A DNA stretch of 64,000 nucleotides, taken from Candidatus Opimibacter skivensis (GTDB lineage Bacteria; Bacteroidota; Bacteroidia; Chitinophagales; Saprospiraceae). The stretch lies in contig JADKHH010000030.1 of assembly GCA_016721905.1 (NCBI GenBank), positions 1 through 64,000 of the forward strand, given 5' to 3'. The notes below the pieces were generated by a model. The model saw nothing but the letters and a program-made list of their open reading frames with translations, was not told the DNA's origin and searched no databases. Both the position numbers and the translations under genes were made by a program. Positions 10,795 to 21,300 of this stretch are shown piece after piece (position 1 is the first letter of the stretch; each line of letters begins with the position of its first letter).

Positions 10795-10832
10795 CCTCTC
10801 TCCGGTAAACCGGAGGGAGGCTTTCTCTTTTT
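10795..10832 (+). terminator. Intrinsic terminator after protein A
   Basis: A 12-bp stem (CCTCTCTCCGGT with ACCGGAGGGAGG, one G-T pair) with an AA loop is followed by a pyrimidine/T-rich run. It lies about 50 bases after the stop of protein A and separates it from protein B. Confidence 0.8.
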
Positions 10833-11072
10833 AGCCCAAACCTCATTAAGACAGGGATTTTAGCTTTCGTTATTTCAGAGCTGCGAGGCCTTTTAGGGGA
10901 CATTTACATGTTTTAGGAGGCAGGATATAAAGTCTTTTAAAGAAAAAATATAATGCTAGGAAGCCATAATAATCCCTATAAATTAACATTAAATACAGAT
11001 AAATAGATAAAATATACATATAGAATTGGTATATATGTTAAAGTAATATTGAAAAAATATTGAAGTACCCCA
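10833..11072. other. AT-rich spacer upstream of protein B
   Basis: This is a very AT-rich stretch (especially 10920-11072) with no coding potential. Together with the promoter at 11073 it forms a 390-base spacer. A comparable AT-rich spacer lies in front of protein D (22913-23326), so long AT-rich upstream regions may be part of how these surface genes are regulated. Confidence 0.4.
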
Positions 11073-11101
11073 TTGTGATTTAAACATATTATATATATTT
11101 G
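11073..11101 (+). promoter_or_regulatory. Bacteroidota-type promoter for protein B
   Basis: A TTG at 11073-11075 and a TATATTTG box at 11094-11101, with 18 bases between them, match the Bacteroidota -33/-7 pattern (TTG, then TAnnTTTG). The start codon lies about 125 bases downstream, which implies a long 5' untranslated region. Confidence 0.5.
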
Positions 11102-11227
11102 TAATGTGTATTAGGTTAATTAAGACCAAATATCAATTTAAAAAAATATATAATATGTAGTCTAGTTCAATCCCGTCCCATCCCAAAACATGCTCCCAAA
11201 GCAGTAACAACGATTGAATAATTCAAA

Positions 11228-14200
11228 ATGTCTTTTATGAGAAAACTGGTTACCTCTGGTTTTAAGGGTGGTTTATTGTCCCGTTACGCCATACTGGCTT
11301 TGGCAATAATAGCCTTGTCTTCAAGGATGGAAGGTCAGCAGGGATGCGTAATGTCCTGTCCTCCCATGCAACCTCCTGTTCCTATTAGCTTGTCATCGGA
11401 ATGCCAGGATGTACTTACCTATGATCTCATCGGTGTCGTACTGGAAAATTGCCCGGGCGAGATAACGGTCGATATCCTCGAAAATGGGGTTTCAATAGGG
11501 AATATCATTACCAGCGAGATGATTGGTAATACTTATATGGTCATCGTGACCCATCCGCAATCCGGACAGTCCTGTATGGCCATGATTACCGTAGTCGATA
11601 AACAAGCCCCGCTGGTCAACTGTCCAGAGGATGTCACCCTTGATTGTACAGCTGACCTGGATGAATATAATCCGCTTTTGCCAGGAGACATCTCCGATTG
11701 TTCTTCTACCACCTTAACCATGAATGATGAATTGCTATCCACCGGTATTTGCATTGGTAGCACTTTTTCTCAATACCTCAGAACATATGTAATAGCTGAT
11801 GCCTTCAATAATGCGGACACTTGTGAGCAATTAATTTCGCTTAGTAAGGCCAGTTTAACCGGCGTTATTTTTCCGCCTTCACTCACCGGGCCAACAGCAT
11901 TGAGTTGTTTCCCATTGCCAGATACATTACCCTCCAATACAGGTTATCCAACCTATAATGGCAATGATATAGTGAATGGATCCATTTGCAACCTGAGTGC
12001 GATTTATTCCGATGATATTGCTGATATATGTTCAGGATCCTACAAGATATTCAGGACATGGACAGTGGTAGATTGGTGTAATAACAATCAAAGCACTACT
12101 TCCATGCAGATCATTGAGATTCTGGATGAGACCCTGCCTATTGTCCAGGCACCGCTTGATCTTACTGTTTCTACAGGGCCTGCAGGATGTAATGCAGATG
12201 CCATGGTTTCACCAGCAGTGATTACGGAGGATTGTTCAACAGGAATTTCTGTTAGAATGGAAGGCCCTTTTGGTACTATTCAATCCAATGGTGGTCTTAT
12301 TCCAGGATTGCCGGTTGGTGTGCATCGAATCATCTTTAAGGCAACCAACGACTGTGGGCTGGAAGGCGTCGACACGATGTTTATTACAGTTCAGGATCTT
12401 GTCCCTCCGACGCCTGTTTGCAGGCAACATCTGGTTATACCCGTCAATAATCTTGGGTTTTCAACTATTCCAGCTTCGGTATTCAATGGAGGAAGCACAG
12501 ATAATTGCGGGTCAGTTTACTACAAAGTAAAAAGAATGACCATACCAACCGGGGAATCATGTTTTAATCCCGGAAATCAGAATAATTTATTTGATGACTT
12601 TATTCAGTTCTGCTGTGAGGATATTGCCAATAATAACATCATGGTTATTTTCCGTGTATATGATGTGTTACCTGTTGCGGGTCCGGTTACGGATACGTAT
12701 CTCCAGGGGCATTTCAATGATTGCATGGTAGAAGTTGAAGTGCAGGATAAACTTCCGCCACAGATCTTATGCCCCACGGATTTAACCATCAGCTGTGAAT
12801 TTCCATTTACAGAAGGAAATTTGGGTGTCTTTGGGTCAATAGCCCTGACAGAAGAAGACAGAGAAATGATTTGCCTTGATGATCCAGGTGCACCCGGTGA
12901 CCCGGGTTTACAGTGCATAGGCCTTGACGGTCTTGCTACGGATAATTGCCAGGTGGACATTGAGGAAGAGGCACCCTCGATTGATATCAATAATTGTGGG
13001 ACTGGAACCATCACACGGACTTTTGTGGCAACTGACGCAGGTGGATTACAAACGACATGTCAGCAGGTCATTACGATCGTTAATTATGAGTTGTTCAATT
13101 TGTCTGATATCACCTGGCCACAAGACTATACCACCTTTGATGTGTGCGAAATAGATTTGCTGGACCCTGACGATCTTCAACCACCTTACAACAGGCCTGT
13201 ATTGGCTCAGGGGCCCTGTGATATGGCTGCCGCAACCCATGAGGATGCCGTTTTTGATTTTTCCAATGGAGATCAGGCCTGCTTTAAAATTTTACGCACC
13301 TGGACCGTCATGGATTGGTGTCAGATGAATACACAGACAGGAGGCTTATGGTCACATATCCAGGTGATAAAAGTGATGAATTCAGTCGCACCTGAAATTG
13401 AACCAATAGCAGATCTTGATGAGTGTTCATTCGATGCTCAGTGTGGTGGATTGACATTGGATTTTGAAGCAATAGCTGATGATGATTGTTCAGGTCCAGG
13501 AGCACTGACCTGGAAATATTTTATTGATGAAAACAATGATCAAACATTTGAATTTACCTCTGGCCAAAGTACCGGAGCGAGTGTTGAATTTACTCGATAC
13601 ATACCTCTGGGAGAACATCGAATAGTCTATACGGTATGGGACAGATGCGGTAACATCACCACCGAAGAGCAACTCGTCACAATCAGAAACTGCAAGCCAC
13701 CATCAGCAAAATGCATCCATGGATTAAGTACGAATCTGATGGCGATGGACACTGACGGTGATGGCACAGCAGATTGGGGCATGGTCACACTTCAGGCTGA
13801 GATGTTTGATGGTGGCAGTGATCATCCTTGTGACAACCCTTTTTCCTTCTCATTTAGTGCCGATCCACAGGACGATACCCGCGTGTATGATTGCGGCGAC
13901 CTGGGTATTAATGAAGTGGAAATGTGGGTGATAGATCAAAACGGATTAACTGATTTTTGTATTACCACCATAGAAATTCAAGATAATAATGGAATATGTC
14001 CACCGCAGGAAGGTGGAACGGGTATTATTTCAGGAAATATCAAGGTGCCGCAGGCGGGTACATTGTCTGGTGCCATGGTTTATCTGGACGGTAGTAATTT
14101 ATCAGGAATTCCTAGCGGACTCAATGGACATTTTGTATTTCCTTCCATGCCTTTAGGGGGCGAATATGTGGTCAGACCAGTCAGAGAGGGAGATGCACGA

Positions 14201-15241
14201 AATGGGGTTACAACCCTTGACCTTATAAAAATCCAGAAACATCTGCTCGGTATTGAATTGTTTAAAACGCCTTTTGAATATATCGCGGCGGATGTCAACA
14301 ATAGTGGAAGCATAACCGCAATTGATATCATTCAGTTGCGCAAACTCATCCTGGGGTACTATGGAGAGTTTCCAAGCAATAAATCCTGGCGCTTTATCGA
14401 CAAAGCCCACATCTTCCCTGATCCCTTTAATCCGTGGATTTCAACCTGGCCAGAAACGTATTCCATTATACCCTTCAGCAACAGCATGAATGATGTAGAT
14501 TTTGATGCCGTGAAAATTGGTGACCTGAACAGATCTGCTAATCTCCAGGCGGGAAGTGGTATGATATTGCCAAGAGGGGAGCAGCGTTGCGAAATAGAAT
14601 ATGTAGTTAGCCCACAACCTGATGATAAATTATATCGTGTAGATCTTTACCTGCGAAAAGCTGAATCCTTCAGTACAGTGCAGTTGTCCTTTAATTGGGA
14701 CCAGGCTGGTTTTAAAGTACTTGATTGGAGCCCGGGAGAATTCTTGTCACCAGATGATGTCAGAATGCCTGAACAACAGGGACAGAATGCATCTCTTTCA
14801 GCGTTTTCAATGGAAGGCTGGAATGGTGATAGAATGCCGCTGCTCACCCTTTGGGTAGATCAGGTTGCAACAAATCCATATCCATTCCAATTGTTCCTCA
14901 GTCCTGATCCTACACCTGCGCTCGCTTTCCATCTCGAAAGCGAAACGGAAGTTCCTGTTCAATTAATTAGCCAGAAAGTTAGCGAGACATCCATCCAAAA
15001 CAAACCTAATCCATTTACGGATATGACGACGATCATGATGACGAGTCAACGTGATGAATTGGCTACTCTTCGGGTTTTTGATGCAGGTGGAAAGTTGATA
15101 TTTACCAGGGAAGTTGTGCTGGTAAAGGGGGAAAATGAATTTGCAGTCCGGAGATCCGAGTTAAAAATGTCCGGCATTTTTATGTACGAGATAGAATCTG
15201 ATTTTCAATATAGTACCAACAGAATGATAATAGTTGATTGA
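11228..15241 (+). CDS. Giant HYR/dockerin/T9SS secreted protein B
   Basis: An intact 1,337-residue secreted protein. The N-terminus (MSFMRKLVTSG, then YAILALAIIALSS, mature start near QQGC) is a Sec signal. The body is a string of Cys-rich HYR-like modules (for example PLVNCPEDVTLDC, RTWTVVDWCNNN, TPVCRQHLVIPV, PPQILCPTDLTISC), many shared in order with A and D. The C-terminal block is a regulatory-like beta domain (near 14010), a dockerin pair (NGVTTLDLIKIQKHLLGI and DVNNSGSITAIDIIQLRK, 14200-14360), a more divergent cohesin-like beta domain (14600-14960) and a T9SS sorting domain (KPNPFTDMTTIMM to NRMIIVD). It is probably exported and anchored or released as an adhesin or scaffold. Its codon use is less biased than that of A. 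Terminators on both sides suggest it is transcribed alone. Confidence 0.8.
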   Translation: MSFMRKLVTSGFKGGLLSRYAILALAIIALSSRMEGQQGCVMSCPPMQPPVPISLSSECQDVLTYDLIGVVLENCPGEITVDILENGVSIGNIITSEMIGNTYMVIVTHPQSGQSCMAMITVVDKQAPLVNCPEDVTLDCTADLDEYNPLLPGDISDCSSTTLTMNDELLSTGICIGSTFSQYLRTYVIADAFNNADTCEQLISLSKASLTGVIFPPSLTGPTALSCFPLPDTLPSNTGYPTYNGNDIVNGSICNLSAIYSDDIADICSGSYKIFRTWTVVDWCNNNQSTTSMQIIEILDETLPIVQAPLDLTVSTGPAGCNADAMVSPAVITEDCSTGISVRMEGPFGTIQSNGGLIPGLPVGVHRIIFKATNDCGLEGVDTMFITVQDLVPPTPVCRQHLVIPVNNLGFSTIPASVFNGGSTDNCGSVYYKVKRMTIPTGESCFNPGNQNNLFDDFIQFCCEDIANNNIMVIFRVYDVLPVAGPVTDTYLQGHFNDCMVEVEVQDKLPPQILCPTDLTISCEFPFTEGNLGVFGSIALTEEDREMICLDDPGAPGDPGLQCIGLDGLATDNCQVDIEEEAPSIDINNCGTGTITRTFVATDAGGLQTTCQQVITIVNYELFNLSDITWPQDYTTFDVCEIDLLDPDDLQPPYNRPVLAQGPCDMAAATHEDAVFDFSNGDQACFKILRTWTVMDWCQMNTQTGGLWSHIQVIKVMNSVAPEIEPIADLDECSFDAQCGGLTLDFEAIADDDCSGPGALTWKYFIDENNDQTFEFTSGQSTGASVEFTRYIPLGEHRIVYTVWDRCGNITTEEQLVTIRNCKPPSAKCIHGLSTNLMAMDTDGDGTADWGMVTLQAEMFDGGSDHPCDNPFSFSFSADPQDDTRVYDCGDLGINEVEMWVIDQNGLTDFCITTIEIQDNNGICPPQEGGTGIISGNIKVPQAGTLSGAMVYLDGSNLSGIPSGLNGHFVFPSMPLGGEYVVRPVREGDARNGVTTLDLIKIQKHLLGIELFKTPFEYIAADVNNSGSITAIDIIQLRKLILGYYGEFPSNKSWRFIDKAHIFPDPFNPWISTWPETYSIIPFSNSMNDVDFDAVKIGDLNRSANLQAGSGMILPRGEQRCEIEYVVSPQPDDKLYRVDLYLRKAESFSTVQLSFNWDQAGFKVLDWSPGEFLSPDDVRMPEQQGQNASLSAFSMEGWNGDRMPLLTLWVDQVATNPYPFQLFLSPDPTPALAFHLESETEVPVQLISQKVSETSIQNKPNPFTDMTTIMMTSQRDELATLRVFDAGGKLIFTREVVLVKGENEFAVRRSELKMSGIFMYEIESDFQYSTNRMIIVD

Positions 15242-15242
15242 G

Positions 15243-15274
15243 CAGGTGGGGAATGAGAACCCCACCTGGTTTTT
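15243..15274 (+). terminator. Intrinsic terminator after protein B
   Basis: A 9-bp perfect stem (CAGGTGGGG with CCCCACCTG) with an 8-base loop, followed by a T run, starts two bases after the stop codon of protein B. Confidence 0.8.
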
Positions 15275-15379
15275 ACAATGCATTTCATCTGCACAATCAT
15301 ATAACCCGGTACTTGCTTTATCGCATATACCAAAGACAACTTAGAACCCTAATAATTAACAATTTCAATTGAATTCGTG

Positions 15380-18300
15380 ATGGAAACCACAAGTATGTCA
15401 GTATTAATCCACTCCAATCAGTTCCTGCTAAGGATGATGATTTCCTTTATGTTGGTAATAGGCGCAGCATGCACTGTGTCAGCCACACCAGATGAATGGT
15501 TACCCCTGGTGAAGGGTGAAAACCTTACATCCTGGAATTTCTTTGCAGAGATTTCAGAGGATGAGTACGCACTTTCCGAACAACCTGCCCAAATGGTCGC
15601 ATTGAGTTGTCTGCCTGAAGTAAACATTTCACTGGGTCAGGGGGGATATGCTGCCATTACAGCATTGACCCTGGTCAATGCGCCTCAATATCCTCCTCAT
15701 ATGTATGAAGTGGATATCATGGGGCCGTTAACGGATACGGTCTATTGCGCGCAGCTCGGACAAGAGCTGATGGTGGTTGTACACGAATTACCGACCGGAA
15801 ATAGCTGTATGTCCTCTATTTTTATTGAGGACAAACTTAAGCCTGTGCTGGTGTGTACAAGTGATACGTTGCCTTGTAATACCAATATCGCTACAATTGA
15901 TTTTGAAAACTACATAGAATCGGTTACAGACAATTGTGACAGCGATCCTTCGCTGTGGCATTCCTATGTGGTCCAAAACCTTCCATGTAATCCTCATCAC
16001 TTTACACAGCAGATCCTCGTTACCTGGACTGCAACCGATGATTCAGGAAACAGTGCGACATGCCAGGATATCATTTACCTGCGTAAGCCTGCTTTAGGGC
16101 AGATTCTTTTTCCACCTAATATTTCAATTAGTTGTGTCAATGCAGATACGGATCCCTCCAATACAGGTGAACCTACCTATAATGGGCAACCGCTTGGAGC
16201 ACTATGTCAGTATTCTGTGACACATATTGATAATGTCATCCCGATGTGTCAGGGTGCACAAAAAATATTACGCACATGGATAGTGAAGGATTGGTGCACC
16301 AGTGGTCAACGGACGCATGTCCAGGAAATCCTGATCGTGGATAATGTTCCCCCAGTGGTTACTTGTCCGGCGAATCTGACCATTAATACAAACCTGGGTG
16401 TTTGTACAGCCAAATACACCTTGCCAAACCCTCCTGTAACGGACGCATGCGCAAATCCAAGCCAGATTGATATAGATATTTTTGTAAATGGTGTGCCTGG
16501 CATATTTTCTCCCGGCCAAATGGTAACCCTTGGATTGGGCACAACACTTATTACTATCAGAGCAACTGATCCATGTGGAAATTCAAGCCAATGCTTCTAT
16601 AATGTAACCGTAAGGGATAATACACCTCCGGTGATGGTATGTCCTCCTAACGTAACCATCGATTGTACCGACAGTACAAATCCTGCCAATACAGGGTCTG
16701 CAACAGCTACAGATTATTGTGATCCTTCCCCTGATGTGACTTTTACTGATATGACTGCAGAAACCCAGGGCTGTGTGGGCTATCAGATTACCAGAACCTG
16801 GAGAGCAACAGACAACAGTGGAAACTTTATCATCTGTATGCAGATGATTCTGATAACAGATGATACCCCTCCGAGCATCACATGTCCGCAAAATGTAACG
16901 ATCAATTGCACTGATAGCACTGCGCCTGCCAATACGGGATCTGCTACAGCTACGGATCTATGTGATTTGACACCAACGGTTGGATTTACCGATGCGACTG
17001 TCGGAGGTACTTGTCCTCAGGAACGGACCATAACCAGAACATGGTCTGCCACGGATGATTGCGGAAATTCAAGTACTTGTTTGCAGCAGATTACGATTGT
17101 TGACAATACACCACCAGCCATTACCTGTCCACCAAATGTTTCTATTGAATGTTCTTCTTCGACAGATCCAGGTAATACAGGGTTTGCGACAGCGACAGAT
17201 AATTGTGATGCCACTCCTACCATCACCTATTCAGATATTGAGGTGCCAAGCGGTCCACAGACGTATACAATCAACAGGACATGGGAGGCTTCGGATGATT
17301 GCGGAAACTCCAGTACTTGTTTACAACTGATCATTGTTCATGATGAGACCCCTCCGGTAATTGTATGCCCTCCTAATATTGCCATACAATGTACGGCTAG
17401 CACATTGCCACCAAATACAGGGATTGCCACAGCAACTGACAATTGTGATCCATCACCAGATATTACCTATTCAGACGTATCTGTTGGGGGGATTTGTCCC
17501 CAGGAAAGAACCATTACAAGGACCTGGATAGCCACTGATGCTTGTGGAAACACCAGCAGCTGCATTCAGACGATCATTGTCGATGATAGCACGGCTCCTG
17601 TTATTTCCTGCCCTGCGAATGTGACTATTCAATGTACAGCAAATACATTGCCTGCAAACACCGGAACTGCAACCGCAACCGATAACTGTGATGGCACACC
17701 CATTATCAGTTTTAATGATGTAACCCTGGGCGGTTCTTGCCCTCAGGAGTATACTATCACCAGGACCTGGCGCGCAGCGGATGATTGTGGTAATGCAAGT
17801 ACCTGTGTACAATTGATCATCGTCGACGACTCTGTCGCGCCTGTTATATCATGCCCAGCAAATGTTACTATTCAGTGCACGGCGAGCACATTGCCGGCAA
17901 ATACGGGAAGTGCAACAGCAACTGACAATTGTAATGGAGCTCCTATAGTTACTTTCAATGATATGACTATTGCCGGAGGCTGCCCGCAGGAAAGAACCAT
18001 CAACCGTACATGGACCGCAACGGATGGTTGTGGCAATTCAAGTACATGCCTGCAAACTATTATTGTTGATGACAGTGTCCCTCCAGTGATTACCTGCCCT
18101 GCTAATGTTACTATTGAATGCACAGACAGTACTTTGCCTCCGGCTACCGGAACAGCAACAGCAACTGATAATTGCGCTGGTAATCCTCTAGTTGAATTTA
18201 GTGATGCTATTCTATCGGGTGAATGTCCCTCTTTGGAAACCATAACACGAACATGGATTGCATCTGATGGATGTGGCAATAGCAGCACGTGTGTTCAGGT

Positions 18301-21300
18301 CATCATTGTTACTGATACAACAGTGCCTGGCATTACCTGTCCGGCAAATGTGACTATACAATGTACAGCCAGCACGCTGCCTCCAAATACCGGATCCGCA
18401 ACTGCAACAGATAATTGTGATCCTGCACCTGTAGTTAATTTTACAGATGTATCTGTAGGTGGGATTTGTCCCCAGGAACGAACAATAACCAGAACATGGG
18501 TGGCAACCGATGAATGTGGAAACACCAGCAGTTGTATTCAGACGATTGTGGTGGACGATAGTATCGCCCCGGTTATTTCCTGCCCGGGCAATGTGACTAT
18601 TGAATGCACGGCCAATACCTTACCTGCAAATACAGGAACGGCAACCGCAACAGATAACTGTGATGGAACACCTACTATTGATTTTGATGATGTTACCGTG
18701 GGCGGTTCCTGTCCACAGGAGTATACTATCACTAGAACCTGGAGTGCAACAGATGATTGCGGTAATACGAGCACCTGTGTACAAACCATTGTCGTAGATG
18801 ACTCAGTCGCTCCATCTATTTCATGTCCGGCCAATATAACCATCCAGTGCACGGATAATACGTTACCTGGAAATACAGGTAGTGCAACAGCAACTGACAA
18901 TTGTGGTGGTGCACCGGTAATCACGTTTGATGATGTGACCATAGCAGGCATCTGTCCGCAAGAAAGAACCATTAACCGCACCTGGACTGCAACTGATGCT
19001 TGTGGCAACGCAAGTACTTGCTTACAGATTATATTTGTTGATGATAGTGTCCCTCCGGTGATTACCTGTCCTGCAAACGTCACCATTGACTGTGAAGATG
19101 GAACGCTGCCTCCGAATACAGGGTCAGCAACAGCTACCGATAATTGCACAGGCATTCCTCTGATCGAATTTGATGATGATATTGTTTTGGGCGTTTGTCC
19201 ATTATTAGAAACCATTACACGTACATGGACAGCATCTGATGGATGTGGTAACAGTAGTACATGCGTACAAATCATTGTTGTGACGGATGAATTAGCCCCT
19301 GTGATTACCTGTCCTGCAAATGTGACTATAGAATGTACGGCAAGTACCTTGCCTGCGAACACGGGAACTGCTACCGCTACAGATGCCTGCGATATTTTAC
19401 CTGCTGTTACTTTTTCGGATGTCACAGCTGGTGGTAATTGTCCTGCAGAGCGGACCATCACCAGAACCTGGGTAGCAACAGATGATTGCGGAAATTCTAG
19501 CACCTGCACACAGGTCATTGTTGTAGATGACAGCATTGCTCCGGTGATTACATGCCCTGCTAACCTGACGATTGAATGCGATGATAGTACATTGCCAGGC
19601 AATACAGGAAATGCGACGGCCACAGATAATTGTGATGGAACACCTACAGTCGGTTTTACAGATGTGACTGCTGGCATAGGCTGCCCTGACGGATATACAA
19701 TTACAAGAACCTGGGTGGCAACGGACGATTGTGGTAACAGCAGTTCGTGCATACAGGTCATCACCATTGATGATAATCTGGCACCATTAGTTAGTTGCCC
19801 GGCTAACATCACGGTTGAATGTACTGCAAGTACCGCACCAGCAAATACAGGCAATGCAACAGCTACCGATATATGTGATGCTACGCCAGCAATTTCTTTT
19901 ACGGACGTAACAGTTGCCGGCAGCTGTCCACAAGAATTTACAATCACGCGGACCTGGGTCGCCACAGACAACTGTGGTAATTCAAGTTCATGTAATCAGA
20001 CCATCGGCGTAGAAGATTCAACAGCACCTATTTGCGCTGCCATGGATATAACTGTTTCACTCAATGGCAGTGGCACTATCACTATTGTGGGGTCGCAAGT
20101 GAACGACGGATCCTCAGATAATTGTGGTCCTGTCACATTGAGTGTAGCTCCGAATACTTTTGATTGTGACAATCTGGGTGCAAATGTAGTGGTGCTTACC
20201 GTCACAGATTGTCCAGGCAATTCATCCACCTGTACTGCAACTGTAACGGTGGTGGATGATGGAGCTCTGGAAGCGATATGTCAGAATGTAACCATCTTCC
20301 TGGATGCTAATGGAAATGCATCTATTGACCCTGCAGATATAGATAATGGTTCCGGCGGCGGATGTGATCCAGGTCTCCTTGAGTTTGATTTGTCACAGAC
20401 AGATTTTAACTGTACTGACCTGGGGCCAAATATTGTAATCCTAACTGTAACAGATGAGGATGGTAACACTGCCACTTGTACTGCAACTGTTACGGTCGTT
20501 GATTTGATACCACCTGTGGTAACTTGTCCGCCAAACCTTACTGTAGATTGTCATACCATAACTGATCCTAATAACACCAGTCAGTTTGGGGATGCTACAG
20601 CAACTGATAATTGTCCGGGAACGGTCATTGTTGAAACACACCAGATCAACCTGAACGATTGCGGGGTAGGAACCATTGTGAGAACATTTACGGCAACAGA
20701 TTTATCAGGCAATACAGCTACATGTGTCCAGACAGTAACGGTTACTAATCCTAACCCACTGGATGAAGGTGATATTGATTGGCCAAATTCTCCAGTCAGT
20801 GTGAATATCTGTAACTCCACGGATCCCGATGATATTCCGAATGGTGAGCCTGTGATTGACCCGGTTGCATTGCTTTGCGCAAATCCGGTTATTACATTTT
20901 CAGATCAGGTGCAGACATTCATTGATAATAATCCGAACACCCCTTGCAAGGTCATCACGAGAACGTGGACTGTCGTGGATAATTGTCAGCCAAATGGAAC
21001 CTTCGTTTTTGTGCAGACCATTAATGTACAAGATGCAGTGCCGCCATTGTTTACTAACATAAATGACATGACCAAAGTGGCTAATTCGAATTGCGTGGCC
21101 TTCTTTACGCTGATCGCATCCGCTACAGACTGTGCAGGTGTATCTATTACAAACAATTCTCCATACGGACAAACTACAGGTGCGAACGCAAGTGGTAACT
21201 ATCCGATCGGAGTTACAGTAGTACTTTTTACGGCCACGGATGGATGCGGAAATATTTCAACAATGGATGTAGTCATTACAGTAACCGATCCAAATCCGAC

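Noticed and set aside
18538..19971. 477-codon open frame on the minus strand inside the HYR repeats
   Set aside because: It is the antisense shadow of the repeat array in protein C. The repeated VATQVxVIV pattern mirrors the repeat unit and has no signal or domain.
16634..20029. CRISPR-like array
   Set aside because: Repeats are in frame, about 243 bases long, without spacers, and encode HYR modules.
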